A DNA stretch of 64,000 nt from Hydnum rufescens UP504 (lineage: Eukaryota; Basidiomycota; Agaricomycetes; Cantharellales; Hydnaceae), in contig MU129056.1 in assembly GCA_014904985.1 (NCBI GenBank), positions 1 through 64,000 on the forward strand, written 5' to 3'. Each line of letters begins with the position of its first letter. Position 1 is the first letter of the stretch. Below the pieces are notes generated by a model that was not told the origin of the DNA, made no database searches, and was given only the letters and a program-made list of their open reading frames with translations. Shown in pieces: positions 24,475 to 35,159 of the stretch. Position numbers and translations under genes: made by a program.

Positions 24475-25735
24475 AACCACACACCCGCCGCTGCAGGTGT
24501 GTGGTCATCTAAAGTGAGTGTTTTTTTTAATCATAGTAGCTACAATGGTGCAAAAAGAGCAGTGAAAGCTGCTCTTTTTGTGCTACTTTGGATTTTTTTA
24601 CTAACACATCTTTTATTATTCTAGATCATGACCTGGTCCATGGTGACAATTTGCCAAGCGATGAGGCCCCCAAATGGGAAGGCCCAACCAGGAATGCAAC
24701 AGATGCCAATGTGCCAAATGACAATGTGCCAAACAACGACATGCAATGCACCAAATGGCAATGTGCCAAACAACAATGCGCCAAATGATAACACGACAGA
24801 CACCAGTGTGACAGACGACAAGGGGCCCAAGGAACCACACACCCACTGCAGTGGGTGTGTGGTAGTATTCCTAAGGTGAGTCCCCCTGGTAGATACAGCC
24901 ATGCAAAAAGAGCAGCTTTCGCTGCTCTTTTTGCGCTGCCTTCACTTAACTAACTTGTTTTTCTATTTAGGTCTTTGCCTTTCACCCGAGTGAATAATGA
25001 CCCCCACGACCCCAGGTATCGAAACCTGAGCAGCAGTATGAACAGGCACCCAAGAGCCTGTTCGCCCCTCCACAGTGCAAAATAAAGTACCACACCCACA
25101 GCAGCAGGTGTGGTACTACAAGATGAGTATTTTTTTTTTGTGGTGCAAGAAGAGCAGTGCAAGCTGCTCTTCTTGTGATGCTTTAATATTTAACTAACAT
25201 CTTTATTTTTCTAGATCTGGGACTTGAACCCACACAAACTGCGACCCCAAACCCCGCGACTGCAACCCCGTGATCCCAAACCCACCGAGTGAAGCCCCGT
25301 GATCCCAAAACTGCCAAACAAAGGCCTGCAAGCCAAACCCCTGGAACAAAACTGTGGAACAGGGTTCCCCCAAGTGGAACCCTGGCCAACAATGGACATA
25401 TGAACCACACCTGCTGGGGCAGGTGTGTTCATTTAAGGTATGTTTTTTGAGTTTCTATACATTACAGTGGTGTAAAAGGAGCAGCCATGGCTGCTCTTTT
25501 TGTGCTGCTTTGACTTGTAACTAATGTATTGTTTATCGTAGCCCACAAGCTGAGCCCAGCCCCCATCCCCAAACCTGGTGAGCGATGACCTGACAAATGG
25601 CAGGCGAGTAACACAGGAATGACACCCACTGTGGTGGGTGTGTTAGTGAAAGGTCTTTTTTATTGTATTAGATACAGTCACACAGAAGGAGCTGCTCTGG
25701 CTGCTCTTTCTGTGGTACTGGTGAGCCATTGGCTC
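24475..25735 (+). repeat. Array II: five exon/intron-like hairpin modules
   Basis: Plus-strand modules. The clearest intron-like unit runs from CTAAG|GTGAGTCCCC (about 24873) through hairpin B (24902-24935) and TTAACTAAC to TTCTATTTAG (about 24970). B hairpins lie at about 24549-24583, 24902-24935, 25143-25178, 25470-25505 and 25680-25713. A hairpins lie at about 24478-24505, 24835-24864, 25089-25116, 25404-25430 and 25620-25646. The exon-like part at 24625-24870 is a degenerate 12-mer repeat of AATGTGCCAAAC type. Variants of B use GAAGAG/CTCTTC pairs. The stem near 25480 is mismatched (AAAAGGAG facing CTCTTTTT). Confidence 0.85.
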
Positions 25736-25869
25736 ACCAGATGTATGTGTATAATAAATACATCAATAATAATAATAATAATAATAGTATTTGAATATTA
25801 GTAATCATATGCTATCCCTGGGATAGCATGAATTATCACAGGAGCTTCATGGGTTTTTAGCCTATAATC

Positions 25870-26915
25870 TTATGGCCAGGGCTGCCAACTGGACTCCATT
25901 TAGGGAGTGCTCCACAGGCCTCCCCCCTAAACAACAATTTCCCCCCGGAGCTTTCCATCAATGCAATTCCCTTGAAAATGCACACTTAGGTCATCCAAAC
26001 ACATCTATAACATCCCTCAAACTTTCAAATTCATGGCTCCAGTGCCAGAGTCTCTATAATATTTTCAAGTTTCACTGAAATACACCCTCTAGTTGGGACA
26101 CTTCCAAAGCTCCAATCACTCTGATTTTTTGTAGGCCACACCTGCTCACCATTTGAGCCTCAGCCCCCAAATTTCAGCCCATTCTGAGGACTTTTGATAT
26201 CTGTCACATGACCAAGATCTTCCCCTCCCCCTGCTTCACTCAGTCCTCTAGTTCATATGGACTTTGTTGCCATCTGGAGTAGTAGCATGTGACAGTGTAT
26301 GATTCAAATTTCAAGATATTCCATGCAATATTCATGGAGTTATTCAAGAAACATTCTAGATCAATTCAATTTGGGGGTCAGAACAGCAGTATTTCCACTA
26401 AATACTGCTGTTCTGACCCCCAAATTGAATTGATCTAGAATGTTTCTTGAATAACTCCATGAATATTGCATGGAATATCTTGAAATTTGAATCATACACT
26501 GTCACATGCTACTACTCCAGATGGCAACAAAGTCCATATGAACTAGAGGACTGAGTGAAGCAGGGGGAGGGGAAGATCTTGGTCATGTGACAGATATCAA
26601 AAGTCCTCAGAATGGGCTGAAATTTGGGGGCTGAGGCTCAAATGGTGAGCAGGTGTGGCCTACAAAAAATCAGAGTGATTGGAGCTTTGGAAGTGTCCCA
26701 ACTAGAGGGTGTATTTCAGTGAAACTTGAAAATATTATAGAGACTCTGGCACTGGAGCCATGAATTTGAAAGTTTGAGGGATGTTATAGATGTGTTTGGA
26801 TGACCTAAGTGTGCATTTTCAAGGGAATTGCATTGATGGAAAGCTCCGGGGGGGAAATTGTTGTTTAGGGGGGAGGCCTGTGGAGCACTCCCTAAATGGA
26901 GTCCAGTTGGCAGCC
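25870..26915. repeat. Central foldback core of the 9.6-kb element
   Basis: Inverted arms of ~510 bp meet at a 7-nt loop (26394-26400) between GAACAGCAGTATT and its complement. The arm sequence is related, at roughly 80% by eye, to the foldbacks at 57926-58790 and 61640-62700. Shared words include TTTTTTGTAGGCCACACC and ATTTTCAAGTTTCACTGA. An (AAT)n run borders it at about 25765-25790 and is mirrored at about 27005-27030. Confidence 0.9.
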
Positions 26916-27059
26916 CTGGCCATAAGATTATAGGCTAAAAACCCATGAAGCTCCTGTGATAATTCATGCTATCCCAGGGATAGCATATGATTACTAATAT
27001 TCAAATACTATTATTATTATTATTATTATTGATGTATTTATTATACACATACATCTGGT

Positions 27060-28325
27060 GAGCCAATGGCTCACCAGTACCACAGAAAGAGCAGCCAGAG
27101 CAGCTCCTTCTGTGTGACTGTATCTAATACAATAAAAAAGACCTTTCACTAACACACCCACCACAGTGGGTGTCATTCCTGTGTTACTCGCCTGCCATTT
27201 GTCAGGTCATCGCTCACCAGGTTTGGGGATGGGGGCTGGGCTCAGCTTGTGGGCTACGATAAACAATACATTAGTTACAAGTCAAAGCAGCACAAAAAGA
27301 GCAGCCATGGCTGCTCCTTTTACACCACTGTAATGTATAGAAACTCAAAAAACATACCTTAAATGAACACACCTGCCCCAGCAGGTGTGGTTCATATGTC
27401 CATTGTTGGCCAGGGTTCCACTTGGGGGAACCCTGTTCCACAGTTTTGTTCCAGGGGTTTGGCTTGCAGGCCTTTGTTTGGCAGTTTTGGGATCACGGGG
27501 CTTCGCTCAGTGGGTTTGGGATCACAGGGTTGTGGTCGTGGGGTTTGGGGTTGCAGTTTGTGCAGGTTCAAGTCCCAGATCTAGAAAAATAAAGATGGTA
27601 GTTAAATATTAAAGCATCACAAGAAGAGCAGCTTGCACTGCTCTTCTTGCACCACAAAAAAAAAATACTCATCTTGTAGTACCACACCTGCTGCTGTGGG
27701 TGTGGTACTTTATTTTGCACTGTGGAGGGGCGAACAGGCTCTTGGGTGCCTGTTCATACTGCTGCTCAGGTTTCGATACCTGGGGTCGTGGGGGTCATTA
27801 TTCACTCGGGTGAAAGGCAAAGACCTAAATAGACAAACAAGTTAGTTAAGTGAAGGCAGCGCAAAAAGAGCAGCGAAAGCTGCTCTTTTTGCATGGCTGT
27901 ATCTACCAGGGGGGACTCACCTTAGGAATACTACCACACACCCACTGCAGTGGGTGTGTGGTTCCTTGGGCCCCTTGTCGTCTGTCACACTGGTGTCTGT
28001 CGTGTTATCATTTGGCGCATTGTTGTTTGGCACATTGCCATTTGGTGCATTGCATGTCGTTGTTTGGCACATTGTCATTTGGCACATTGGCATCTGTTGC
28101 ATTCCTGGTTGGGCCTTCCCATTTGGGGGCCTCATCGCTTGGCAAATTGTCACCATGGACCAGGTCATGATCTAGAATAATAAAAGATGTGTTAGTAAAA
28201 AAATCCAAAGTAGCACAAAAAGAGCAGCTTTCACTGCTCTTTTTGCACCATTGTAGCTACTATGATTAAAAAAAACACTCACTTTAGATGACCACACACC
28301 TGCAGCGGCGGGTGTGTGGTTGTCT
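27060..28325 (-). repeat. Array III: mirror copy of array II
   Basis: Five modules on the minus strand, nearly identical to array II read backwards. B hairpins lie at about 27085-27118, 27290-27325, 27618-27652, 27861-27895 and 28213-28248. Differences from array II are isolated substitutions, for example in the module near 27500. This is the least diverged part of the two arms. Confidence 0.85.
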
Positions 28326-28799
28326 GCTTCCATTCTTGGGTGTTTTCCCTGCTTCCCTTTCTGGGTGGTTGTGTTCAGTGGGTGTGGAGTTGCGAAGAAA
28401 GAACGTGACTCAATGCTGGCAATTGCTGGAACCCAAAAAGCACTCAAGTCCTGGTGGCATGAGCACAATCTCAATTCATAGCAAATATCTAGACATGAAA
28501 TAAATAATATATAATAAATATGAGTCCAAAAATGAAAAGAAGATGATGATAATAGGTCAGAGCTCAATTAGGCATCTCATGCCTTATTGAGCTCTGACCT
28601 ATTATCGTTGTCTTCTTTGCATTTTAGGACTCATATTTATTATATATTATTTATTTCATGTCTAGATATTTGCTATTAATTGAGATTGTGCTCATGGTGC
28701 CAGGACTTGCGTGCTTTTTGGGTTCCAGCAATTGCCGGCATTGAGTTGCACTCTCTCTTTGCAGCTACCCAACTGGACCGCCACTGCCTAGAAAGGCAA
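28326..28799. repeat. Small palindrome at the centre of the right half
   Basis: Mirror of 23996-24474, centred near 28575 (AGGCATCTCATGCCT), with the same ~200-bp arms and few differences. Confidence 0.85.
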
Positions 28800-30240
28800 G
28801 CAAACAACCACACACCTGCAGCGGTGGGTGTGTGGTTGTATCAGGTAAGTTCTTCTCCTAGTAGATATCACAGTGCAAAAAGAGCAGCTTTCGTTGCTCT
28901 TTTTGCGCTGGTTTTGAATGTTCATGACTAACAAATCTTTTAATATTATAGGTCATGACCTCAACCCACACGAGCCCCAAACACAGACCCACCAGCCAAA
29001 GCCCCACAAAATGAAAACCCACTGCCCAGCAGCCTGCAAAGCAAAAACCTGCCCATCAATGACCCACCAAATGAAAACCCACCCACCAGACACAAAACAA
29101 GGCATGATGAAAGCCGCCAAGTGGCAACATGCCCAACAAGTGCCCCCCAGGAACCACACACCCGCTGCAGCGGGTGTGTGGTACAATACATGGTGGGTTT
29201 CCCCCCCCAATATCTACACCTGCACAAAAAAAGCAGCGTAAGCAGCTCTTTTGTGCTGCTTTAATCTTAAATTAATTTTTGTAGTTCCTAGACTTGAATC
29301 TATGTGAACCCCCGACCACAAACCCACCAAATGAAGACCCAGTGAACGAAACTGTGCAAACAACCCCCCCCCTCGAGTGACAACCCAGTGAATGAAACCC
29401 CAGGCCCTACCAAATCAAAACGTGGCCACAGTGCAAAACAGGGCACCACACACCCACCACATGGCTGGTGTGTGGTGCTACAAGATGAGTTTTTTATTTA
29501 TTTATTTTGTGGTGCAAGAAGAGCAGTGTAAGCTCCTCTTCTTGCAATGTTTTAATGATTTAACTAACATAATTTATTCTTCTAGATCTTGAACTCGAAC
29601 CCCCATGAACCCCCAACCCCAAACTCGCTGAACGAATGCCCACCACCAAAACCCGACATATGAATGCCCACCGAATGAATGCCTGCCAAATGAAGACCTG
29701 CTGAATGAAGACCCGCTGAATGAAGACTCACTGAATGAAGACCCACCAAATGCAGACCTGCAAATGGAGGTCCGCTGTACAAAAACCCACATACCCACTG
29801 TGGGGTGTGTGTGGTTATATATAGGTAGGTCTCCTGTCTAGGTGACTGCACAAAGAGAGCAGCAAATGCTGCTCTCTTTGTGCTGATTTCAAATTTTAAC
29901 TAACATACCTAACATACCTGTTACTCTAGGACATCACCTGAACCAGAAGCGGCGAAACAACAACCCGCAGCCCAAAGAGACAGACAGACCCCCCCCCAAA
30001 TGACAATCTGCCAAACAAACACCAGCCAAATGGCCACCCACCAAACAAAACCACCCAAACCACACACCCACTGCAGCAGGTGTGTGGTAATATATAAGTA
30101 GTGTACACAACCATGCAAAAAGAGCAGCAAATGCTGCTCTTTTTGTGCTGGTTATAAATTTCAACTGACATCTTATTGATTTTTCTAGGACATTGCCTGA
30201 ACCAGAACCCAGTGAATGAAACACACGCCCATAGATAGAT
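28800..30240 (+). repeat. Array IV: mirror copy of array I, without the solo LTR
   Basis: Five plus-strand modules. B hairpins lie at about 28874-28908, 29222-29256, 29513-29548, 29849-29883 and 30114-30149. Good splice-like signals include CAG|GTAAGTTCTT (about 28843) with ATTATAG (about 28951), and ATAG|GTAGGTCTCC (about 29824) with TTACTCTAG (about 29930). The exon-like part at 29590-29800 is a degenerate 12-15-mer of GAATGAAGACCC type and is clearly diverged from its partner in array I. One B hairpin (29222) has lost pairing. Confidence 0.85.
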
Positions 30241-30730
30241 GTGTATATAATAAATTAATGATTATCCATGAGAACAAACAATAATAAGTAAATAATCATA
30301 GTTGCCGATAAGCCCATATGGCCTGTTGACCTGCTTGGGGCATTCCTGGGCTTGCTGGGGCCTATCCTGATACCCCCAGGCAAATATGAGTTTGATATCA
30401 AAATGCCTATGGGCAGACTTACAGATTGACCTAAGGTCACCCTGTTGAAATTATTTGAGATCAAAGGATTTTGATGCCTCATAGGCAATTAATTTGATGT
30501 GGTTCGACATGCCTTTTGAGATCAGTCCAAGTGGCTGACCGAGGTGATGGGGCCAGGGTCTAAAAAATTACCTGGCATGGCCCCATGAGACCTAATTTTG
30601 CAGGTGGGACCATGGGCCCATGCCAGCAGCTGAGTACATGTGGGGCCATGTGTGCATAGGCCTATTAGACCCACTTTCATACCACAAAAATACTACCTAA
30701 TTAGATACTGAAATAGGGCTGCCTAAGGTG

Positions 30731-30738
30731 TACTTATA
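30731..30738. repeat. 8-bp target site duplication, right copy (TACTTATA)
   Basis: Directly follows the element end CCTAAGGTG and matches 21137-21144 exactly. The LTR sequence resumes after it as GCCCTTCATAGTGGG. Confidence 0.9.
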
Positions 30739-30919
30739 GCCCTTCATAGTGGGAGGGATCACCAGTTTCAATCTCTCAGGATTCCCACTGCAATAGGTGT
30801 GAGACTTGTGTGTCCCTTGTTGTGTGGTGTATACTCAGGATTCCCACTGTGATAGCATGTGGTTAATTAATCTCTTTCCTCTTTCTGTTTGTGGCTTTGA
30901 CAGCAGTGTTGCCCTGACA
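30739..30919 (+). mobile_element. 5' LTR, right part of the chromovirus
   Basis: 181 bp matching 42459-42638 of the 3' LTR and 1500-1679, ending GCCCTGACA. The gag region follows after about 65 bp. A primer binding site could not be assigned to a tRNA by eye. Confidence 0.9.
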
Positions 30920-30984
30920 GAAGATTGAAACTCATCTCCTTGACCCCACAAACATCTTCTTTATCCCTTCTACCTCCTCTCCTC

Positions 30985-32059
30985 ATGGATGAAATACCCA
31001 CTGATGCTTTCTCCATCTTTGGCAATGCTGGAGTAGGCCTTTGTCAAATGATGGAGGCACAACAATGATGGTGTAAGCAGTTGGAGCAACAGAACATTAT
31101 ACTCCAGACCTAGTGACTTGCCTTCAGACTAATGCCTCTTCTCATGAAACCCTGATGGCTGAAGTTGAGGTGATCACCAAGGCTGTTGTTGAGAACCTTC
31201 CTGCTCCTGTTGTTGAAGTTCCTCCTGCTCCTGCTACTACTCCTTCTATCTCTGTACATCCCCTGAAGGCAGCTGATCCAGAGGTCTTTGGTGGTGATTG
31301 AAAGAAGGCTGATCCCTTCCTCTGCACTCTGAAACTTAACATTGCTATTCAACCCAACTCCTTTCCCAATGATCAGACAAAGATCCTCTATGCCCTCTCT
31401 TACATGCAAGGAGGCAGTGCTGGTGACTGGGCTTCCAACTACACATGTGCTATCCTTGATGGCAATTCTCCCTTCCCTGATTGGGAAACCTTTTGCACCC
31501 ACTTTGAGGCAGCCTTCAGTGATGCAGACTGAGAGGCTCATGCCTGTCTGCAGTTTTGTACCTTGAAGATGACTCAAGGGATGACAGCTGAGGAGTATAC
31601 AATGGCCTTTGAGGCCATATCTGGGAAGACAGGCTTTAATGATGGAGCCTTGATGGATGCTTATGAGCATGGACTGCTCTGTAGCCTGGTCAAGAAGATA
31701 CACCCTGACACCCTCCCTATGTCCCTTCAAGAATGGAAGGACAAGGCCACTCATATTGATAATTTGTGGCATTGCTTTAATGAACAGCACTCCTTCTCTC
31801 CAGCCAACCCTCACCAGGACAATCATCCAGGAACAATTTGACCCTTCAACCCTCCCACCACTACTTCTCAAGCTCCTCCAACCTCTTTCCATCCTGCTGC
31901 TGCTGTGCCCTCCTCCTCCACTTATGAACCTATGGACATAGACTCCAATTGTCATCAGAATAACCCTTGCTGAGTTGCTGGTCTGTGCTGGAATTGTGAC
32001 AAACCTGGTCACATTGCCAGAGACTGTCCAGAGCCCCCATGCTCTCACTCAGTCTGAGG
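30985..32059 (+). pseudogene. Decayed gag of the Ty3/gypsy element
   Basis: Gag forms the retrotransposon particle. The reading opens at ATG 30985 and is broken by at least three TGA codons and one frameshift near 31097. The best-preserved stretch is 31563-31841 (TLKMTQGMTAEEY, ISGKTGFNDGALMDAYEHGL), the retrotransposon gag domain. A CCHC zinc knuckle (C-X2-C-X4-H-X4-C, CWNC...GHIARDC) lies at 31986-32027. Several stops fall where CGA-encoded Arg would be expected, for example before KKADPF and before EAHACLQF, consistent with CpG-to-TpG mutation. Confidence 0.85.
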
Positions 32060-32379
32060 TGCTCTGTCATCTGAGCAGATGGAGGAAGTGGTAGAGAAAG
32101 TCTGTGCTACTCTGGCACCCAAACCTGTTGAGGATGGAAATGAGGGTGTGGCAAAGAATTTTTAAAGATGTTGACAGTGAAGGACACACCCTGTTTGACA
32201 AACCGATTCTTGCTTCTTTCAACTTGTACAGTAGGAGCCACAATGGATATGTTGGATCACATTGACATTGATGGCCTACATGAAAGAGAAGACATGTCAT
32301 TATCCACAAGCCCACCACTCTATATCTATTCCACACACCTTCACTGAGCTACTGAGCTAAAGGTCCATCCACAGACCCT

Positions 32380-32731
32380 AGACAGTGGCCAGCCTATGGC
32401 AGTTGATGCCCTGCTTGATTCAGGAGCAACAGGGATGTTCATTGATCAGGAGTTTGTCAAGGCCAAAAATCTTACCACTCAGCAACTTCTGTGGCCAATT
32501 CTGCTTCACAACATTGATCCCACCCTTAATGATGCTGGCTCAGTTCAAGAAGAAGTTGACCTCCTGATGCACTTTGGTGACCATTCAGAGAAAAGTACAT
32601 TTGCTGTGACTAGCCTGGGGTGGATTCCCCCTATCATAGGGCACACCTGGCTTGTTCATCATAACCCTGAGATCAACTGGTCAATGGGTAAGGTAGCCAT
32701 GATAAGGTGTCCCAATGGATGTGGGTTGTGA
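32380..32731 (+). pseudogene. Retropepsin-like protease fragment of the Ty3/gypsy element
   Basis: Contains the active-site motif LLDSGATGMFID, with the catalytic Asp codon at about 32417, followed by the usual hydrophobic strand pattern and TLGWIPPIIGHTWL-like C-terminal part (TSLGWIPPIIG). It is open for about 110 codons. It is separated from RT by two later insertions. Confidence 0.85.
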
Positions 32732-32854
32732 TGCATCTGCATTGTCTTAGCAAAGGAACACTCTGAATGAAGCCTCAACCTCTCTGCATCTGTATCTCCA
32801 CCTGATCCGCTTCTGTCACACAGTCGCCAAGGAGACCCTATACTATCTTTGCCC

Positions 32855-32862
32855 AGTCTTTC
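32855..32862. repeat. 8-bp target site duplication, left copy (AGTCTTTC)
   Basis: Precedes the element end CAGGCTGGTCAG. The partner at 37750-37757 reads AGTCTGTC, one mismatch in eight. Confidence 0.7.
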
Positions 32863-33109
32863 CAGGCTGGTCAGTCAAATTGGGGACCTAATTAGGTACC
32901 ATTTTCAGGGCAGAAAATGGTACCTAATAGGTCCCCAGACAGTATGGCTGAAATACAGCCAAAATTTGGCCATTCCAATTCATTTCAGCCAATCCGTGGC
33001 TGTGCTAGATTATATATTTATTTACTATTATTTGTTTACTATTATTATTATATACATATTACACTATATACATATTATCCCCCCCCCTGGGGTTTCCCAC
33101 CACAGGGGG

Positions 33110-34400
33110 GGGCATGGTTCATGCAGACCATGCACCTGCATATACCCACCACACCCACTGCAGCAGGTGGGGTTCATATGCCCCAGTCAGGGCCAGTTCC
33201 ATTTGGGCACTCCCTTGAGAGAGCGGGTTTTCATGGGGCCTTGTTTGCAGTTTTCGTTTGTGGTGTGTTGTTCCACAGGTTTGTGGTTGACAGTTTACAT
33301 GGGTTCTGGTTCAGGATCTAGAGAAATTAAAAATAGAATGTCAGTTGAACAGTAATGCAGCACAAAAAGAGCAGCTTATGCTGCTCTTTTTGTGCCACAA
33401 GAATAAATAAAATAAAATAAAATAAAACTTACCTCACAGTAGGCCACACCTGTTGCAGCGGGTGTGGTGTACTGGAGCCACATATTCTGGCTTGCATGCA
33501 CAGTGGTTCATAGGGTCCTCCCTGCAGTTTTCATTTGTGGTGGTTTGTTCATGGTTTTCATTCATGGTGTGCCATTTGGTGGGTTTGTGCTCATGGGTTC
33601 ATGAGGGGTCTGGCCAGGATCTAGAGATATCAATAATATGTTAGTAAGATATTAATGCAGTGCAAAAAGAGCAGCATACACTGCTCTTTTTGCACCACAA
33701 GAATAAAGTAAAAAAAAAAAAAATAAACTTACCTTGTAGTACCCCACACCCGCCACAGCAGGTGTGGGGTACTTGATTGTATACTGGGGTCATGCACTCC
33801 AGCTTGCATGCAGCCTTGCATGGTGGTTTGTACAGGCTTGTCCCTGTGCATGTCATTTGGGTGTCACAGGGTTCCAGTGGTTTTTGTGCATGTATACGTT
33901 CGGATGACCTAGAATATAATAATATGTTAGTTTAAAGTTAAAAACCATGCAAAAAGAGCAGCTTTTGCTGCTCTTTTGTGTGGGTGTAGGTACTTAGGGG
34001 GGACTCACCTTAAGTAGTACCACACACCCACTGTGGTGGGTGTGTGGTACTTGGGGTCCTCATTTGGCACATTGCTGTACATGGCATAGGCATTTGGCAC
34101 GTTAGCATGGTGTGTTGGCATGTGTTGCATTGGCATGTGCCACACTGGTGTGTTTTCATTGGCACATGTTGCATTGGTGTGTGTCATGTTCACGTGCATT
34201 GCATTGCCTTTCAGTCCCTTGTTGTTTCATGGGTTTCTGTCATGCCTTGGACAAGTCACCCTAGAATAAACAAATTGTTAGTATAAAAATTCTAAGCAAT
34301 GCAAAAAGAGCAGCTTTTGCTGCTCTTTTTGCACCATTGCATCTACCAATAAAAAAACTCACCTTGTGACCACACACCCACAGTAGTGGGCATGTGGTCG
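33110..34400 (-). repeat. Array V: four exon/intron-like hairpin modules
   Basis: Minus-strand modules with B hairpins at about 33358-33395, 33661-33695, 33950-33980 and 34300-34333. A hairpins lie at about 33149-33178, 33443-33470, 33743-33770, 34019-34049 and 34370-34394. One A hairpin (33743) has CCCCACACC paired with GGTGTGGGG, a compensated change from ACCACACC/GGTGTGGT. Read on the minus strand, donors such as GGTGAGTC (about 34010) and CTAACAT branch motifs before CTAG are present. Confidence 0.85.
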
Positions 34401-35159
34401 TATGCTTGCCTTTCCAGGTGATTGCCTGTTGTGGTAGCAGAGATGTGGAGGAAGATAGAAACTCAATGCTGGCAATTGCCAGTACTTTAAAAAGCACCTG
34501 AGTGTTGGCGCTACAAGCACAGTACATATTAATAGCAAGCATGTAGATGTGGAATAAATACTATATAATAAATATTTGTGCAAAATAATGTGAAGAAGAC
34601 AGTGATAGTAAGTCAGAACTCAATAAGGCATGATATGCATAATTGAAAAGTGGATTGGGCGACTTCTATGGGTCAGAATTGGCCCAAATTAGAATATATT
34701 AATGGTACATATACACCTTATGTGGGAAACCAGTTATATCAGATGTTCTGAGCATTTCTGAATTTTTCATGCCTTCAATTCCCTATTTAGGGAATTGAAG
34801 GCATGAAAAATTCAGAAATGCTCAGAACATCTGATATAACTGGTTTCCCACATAAGGTGTATATGTACCATTAATATATTCTAATTTGGGCCAATTCTGA
34901 CCCATAGAAGTCGCCCAATCCACTTTTCAATTATGCATATCATGCCTTATTGAGTTCTGACTTACTATCACTGTCTTCTTCACATTATTTTGTACAAATA
35001 TTTATTATATAGTATTTATTCCACATCTACATGCCTGCTATTAATATGTACTGTGCTTGTGGTGCCAACACTTGGGCACTTCTTGAGGATTGGCAATTGC
35101 CAGCATTGAATTGCGCAACTACACAGCCACACCCAAGCCAGAATGCCAGAAAGGTGACC
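34401..35159. repeat. Palindromic centre of the 4.9-kb element
   Basis: Inverted arms meet at TTCCCTATTTAGGGAA (about 34779-34794). The outer arm words (AACTCAATAAGGCATGA, GGCAATTGCCAG) match the small palindromes at 23996-24474 and 28326-28799. The central ~2 x 140 bp (from about 34650 to 34930) has no counterpart there. Confidence 0.85.

Larger units (their letters stand above)
21145..30730. mobile_element. 9.6-kb palindromic, non-autonomous hAT-like element
   Basis: Ends CACCTTAGGCAGCCCTATTT and its inverse; the terminal similarity runs for hundreds of bases. It is flanked by TACTTATA duplications and inserted in the 5' LTR of the chromovirus. The whole element is a giant inverted repeat centred at about 26397. 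Each half is itself an inverted pair centred near 24217 and 28575. Order: end region, array I (-), small palindrome, array II (+), central foldback core, array III (-), small palindrome, array IV (+), end region. No transposase frame is visible, so mobilisation must have come from elsewhere. The left arm holds a solo LTR that the right arm lacks. The hAT assignment rests on the 8-bp duplication and terminal CA...TG only. Confidence 0.85.

Noticed and set aside
24587..24870. Asn/Pro-rich frames (NVPNDNVPN) in the exon-like parts as coding exons
   Set aside because: They come from a degenerate 12-mer repeat. Frames are not kept from module to module, and both strands are equally open.
22073..30171. 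Hydrophobic 60-90-codon frames rich in Trp/Cys/Gly across the arrays as membrane proteins
   Set aside because: They are the complement of the Asn/Pro/Lys low-complexity exon-like parts and include the hairpin sequences. No start context is conserved.
21145..30730. Palindrome as a missed-adapter long-read artefact
   Set aside because: Arms differ by a solo LTR with its own TSD and by substitutions, and the whole is bounded by matching 8-bp duplications. Read artefacts would give identical arms and no TSD.
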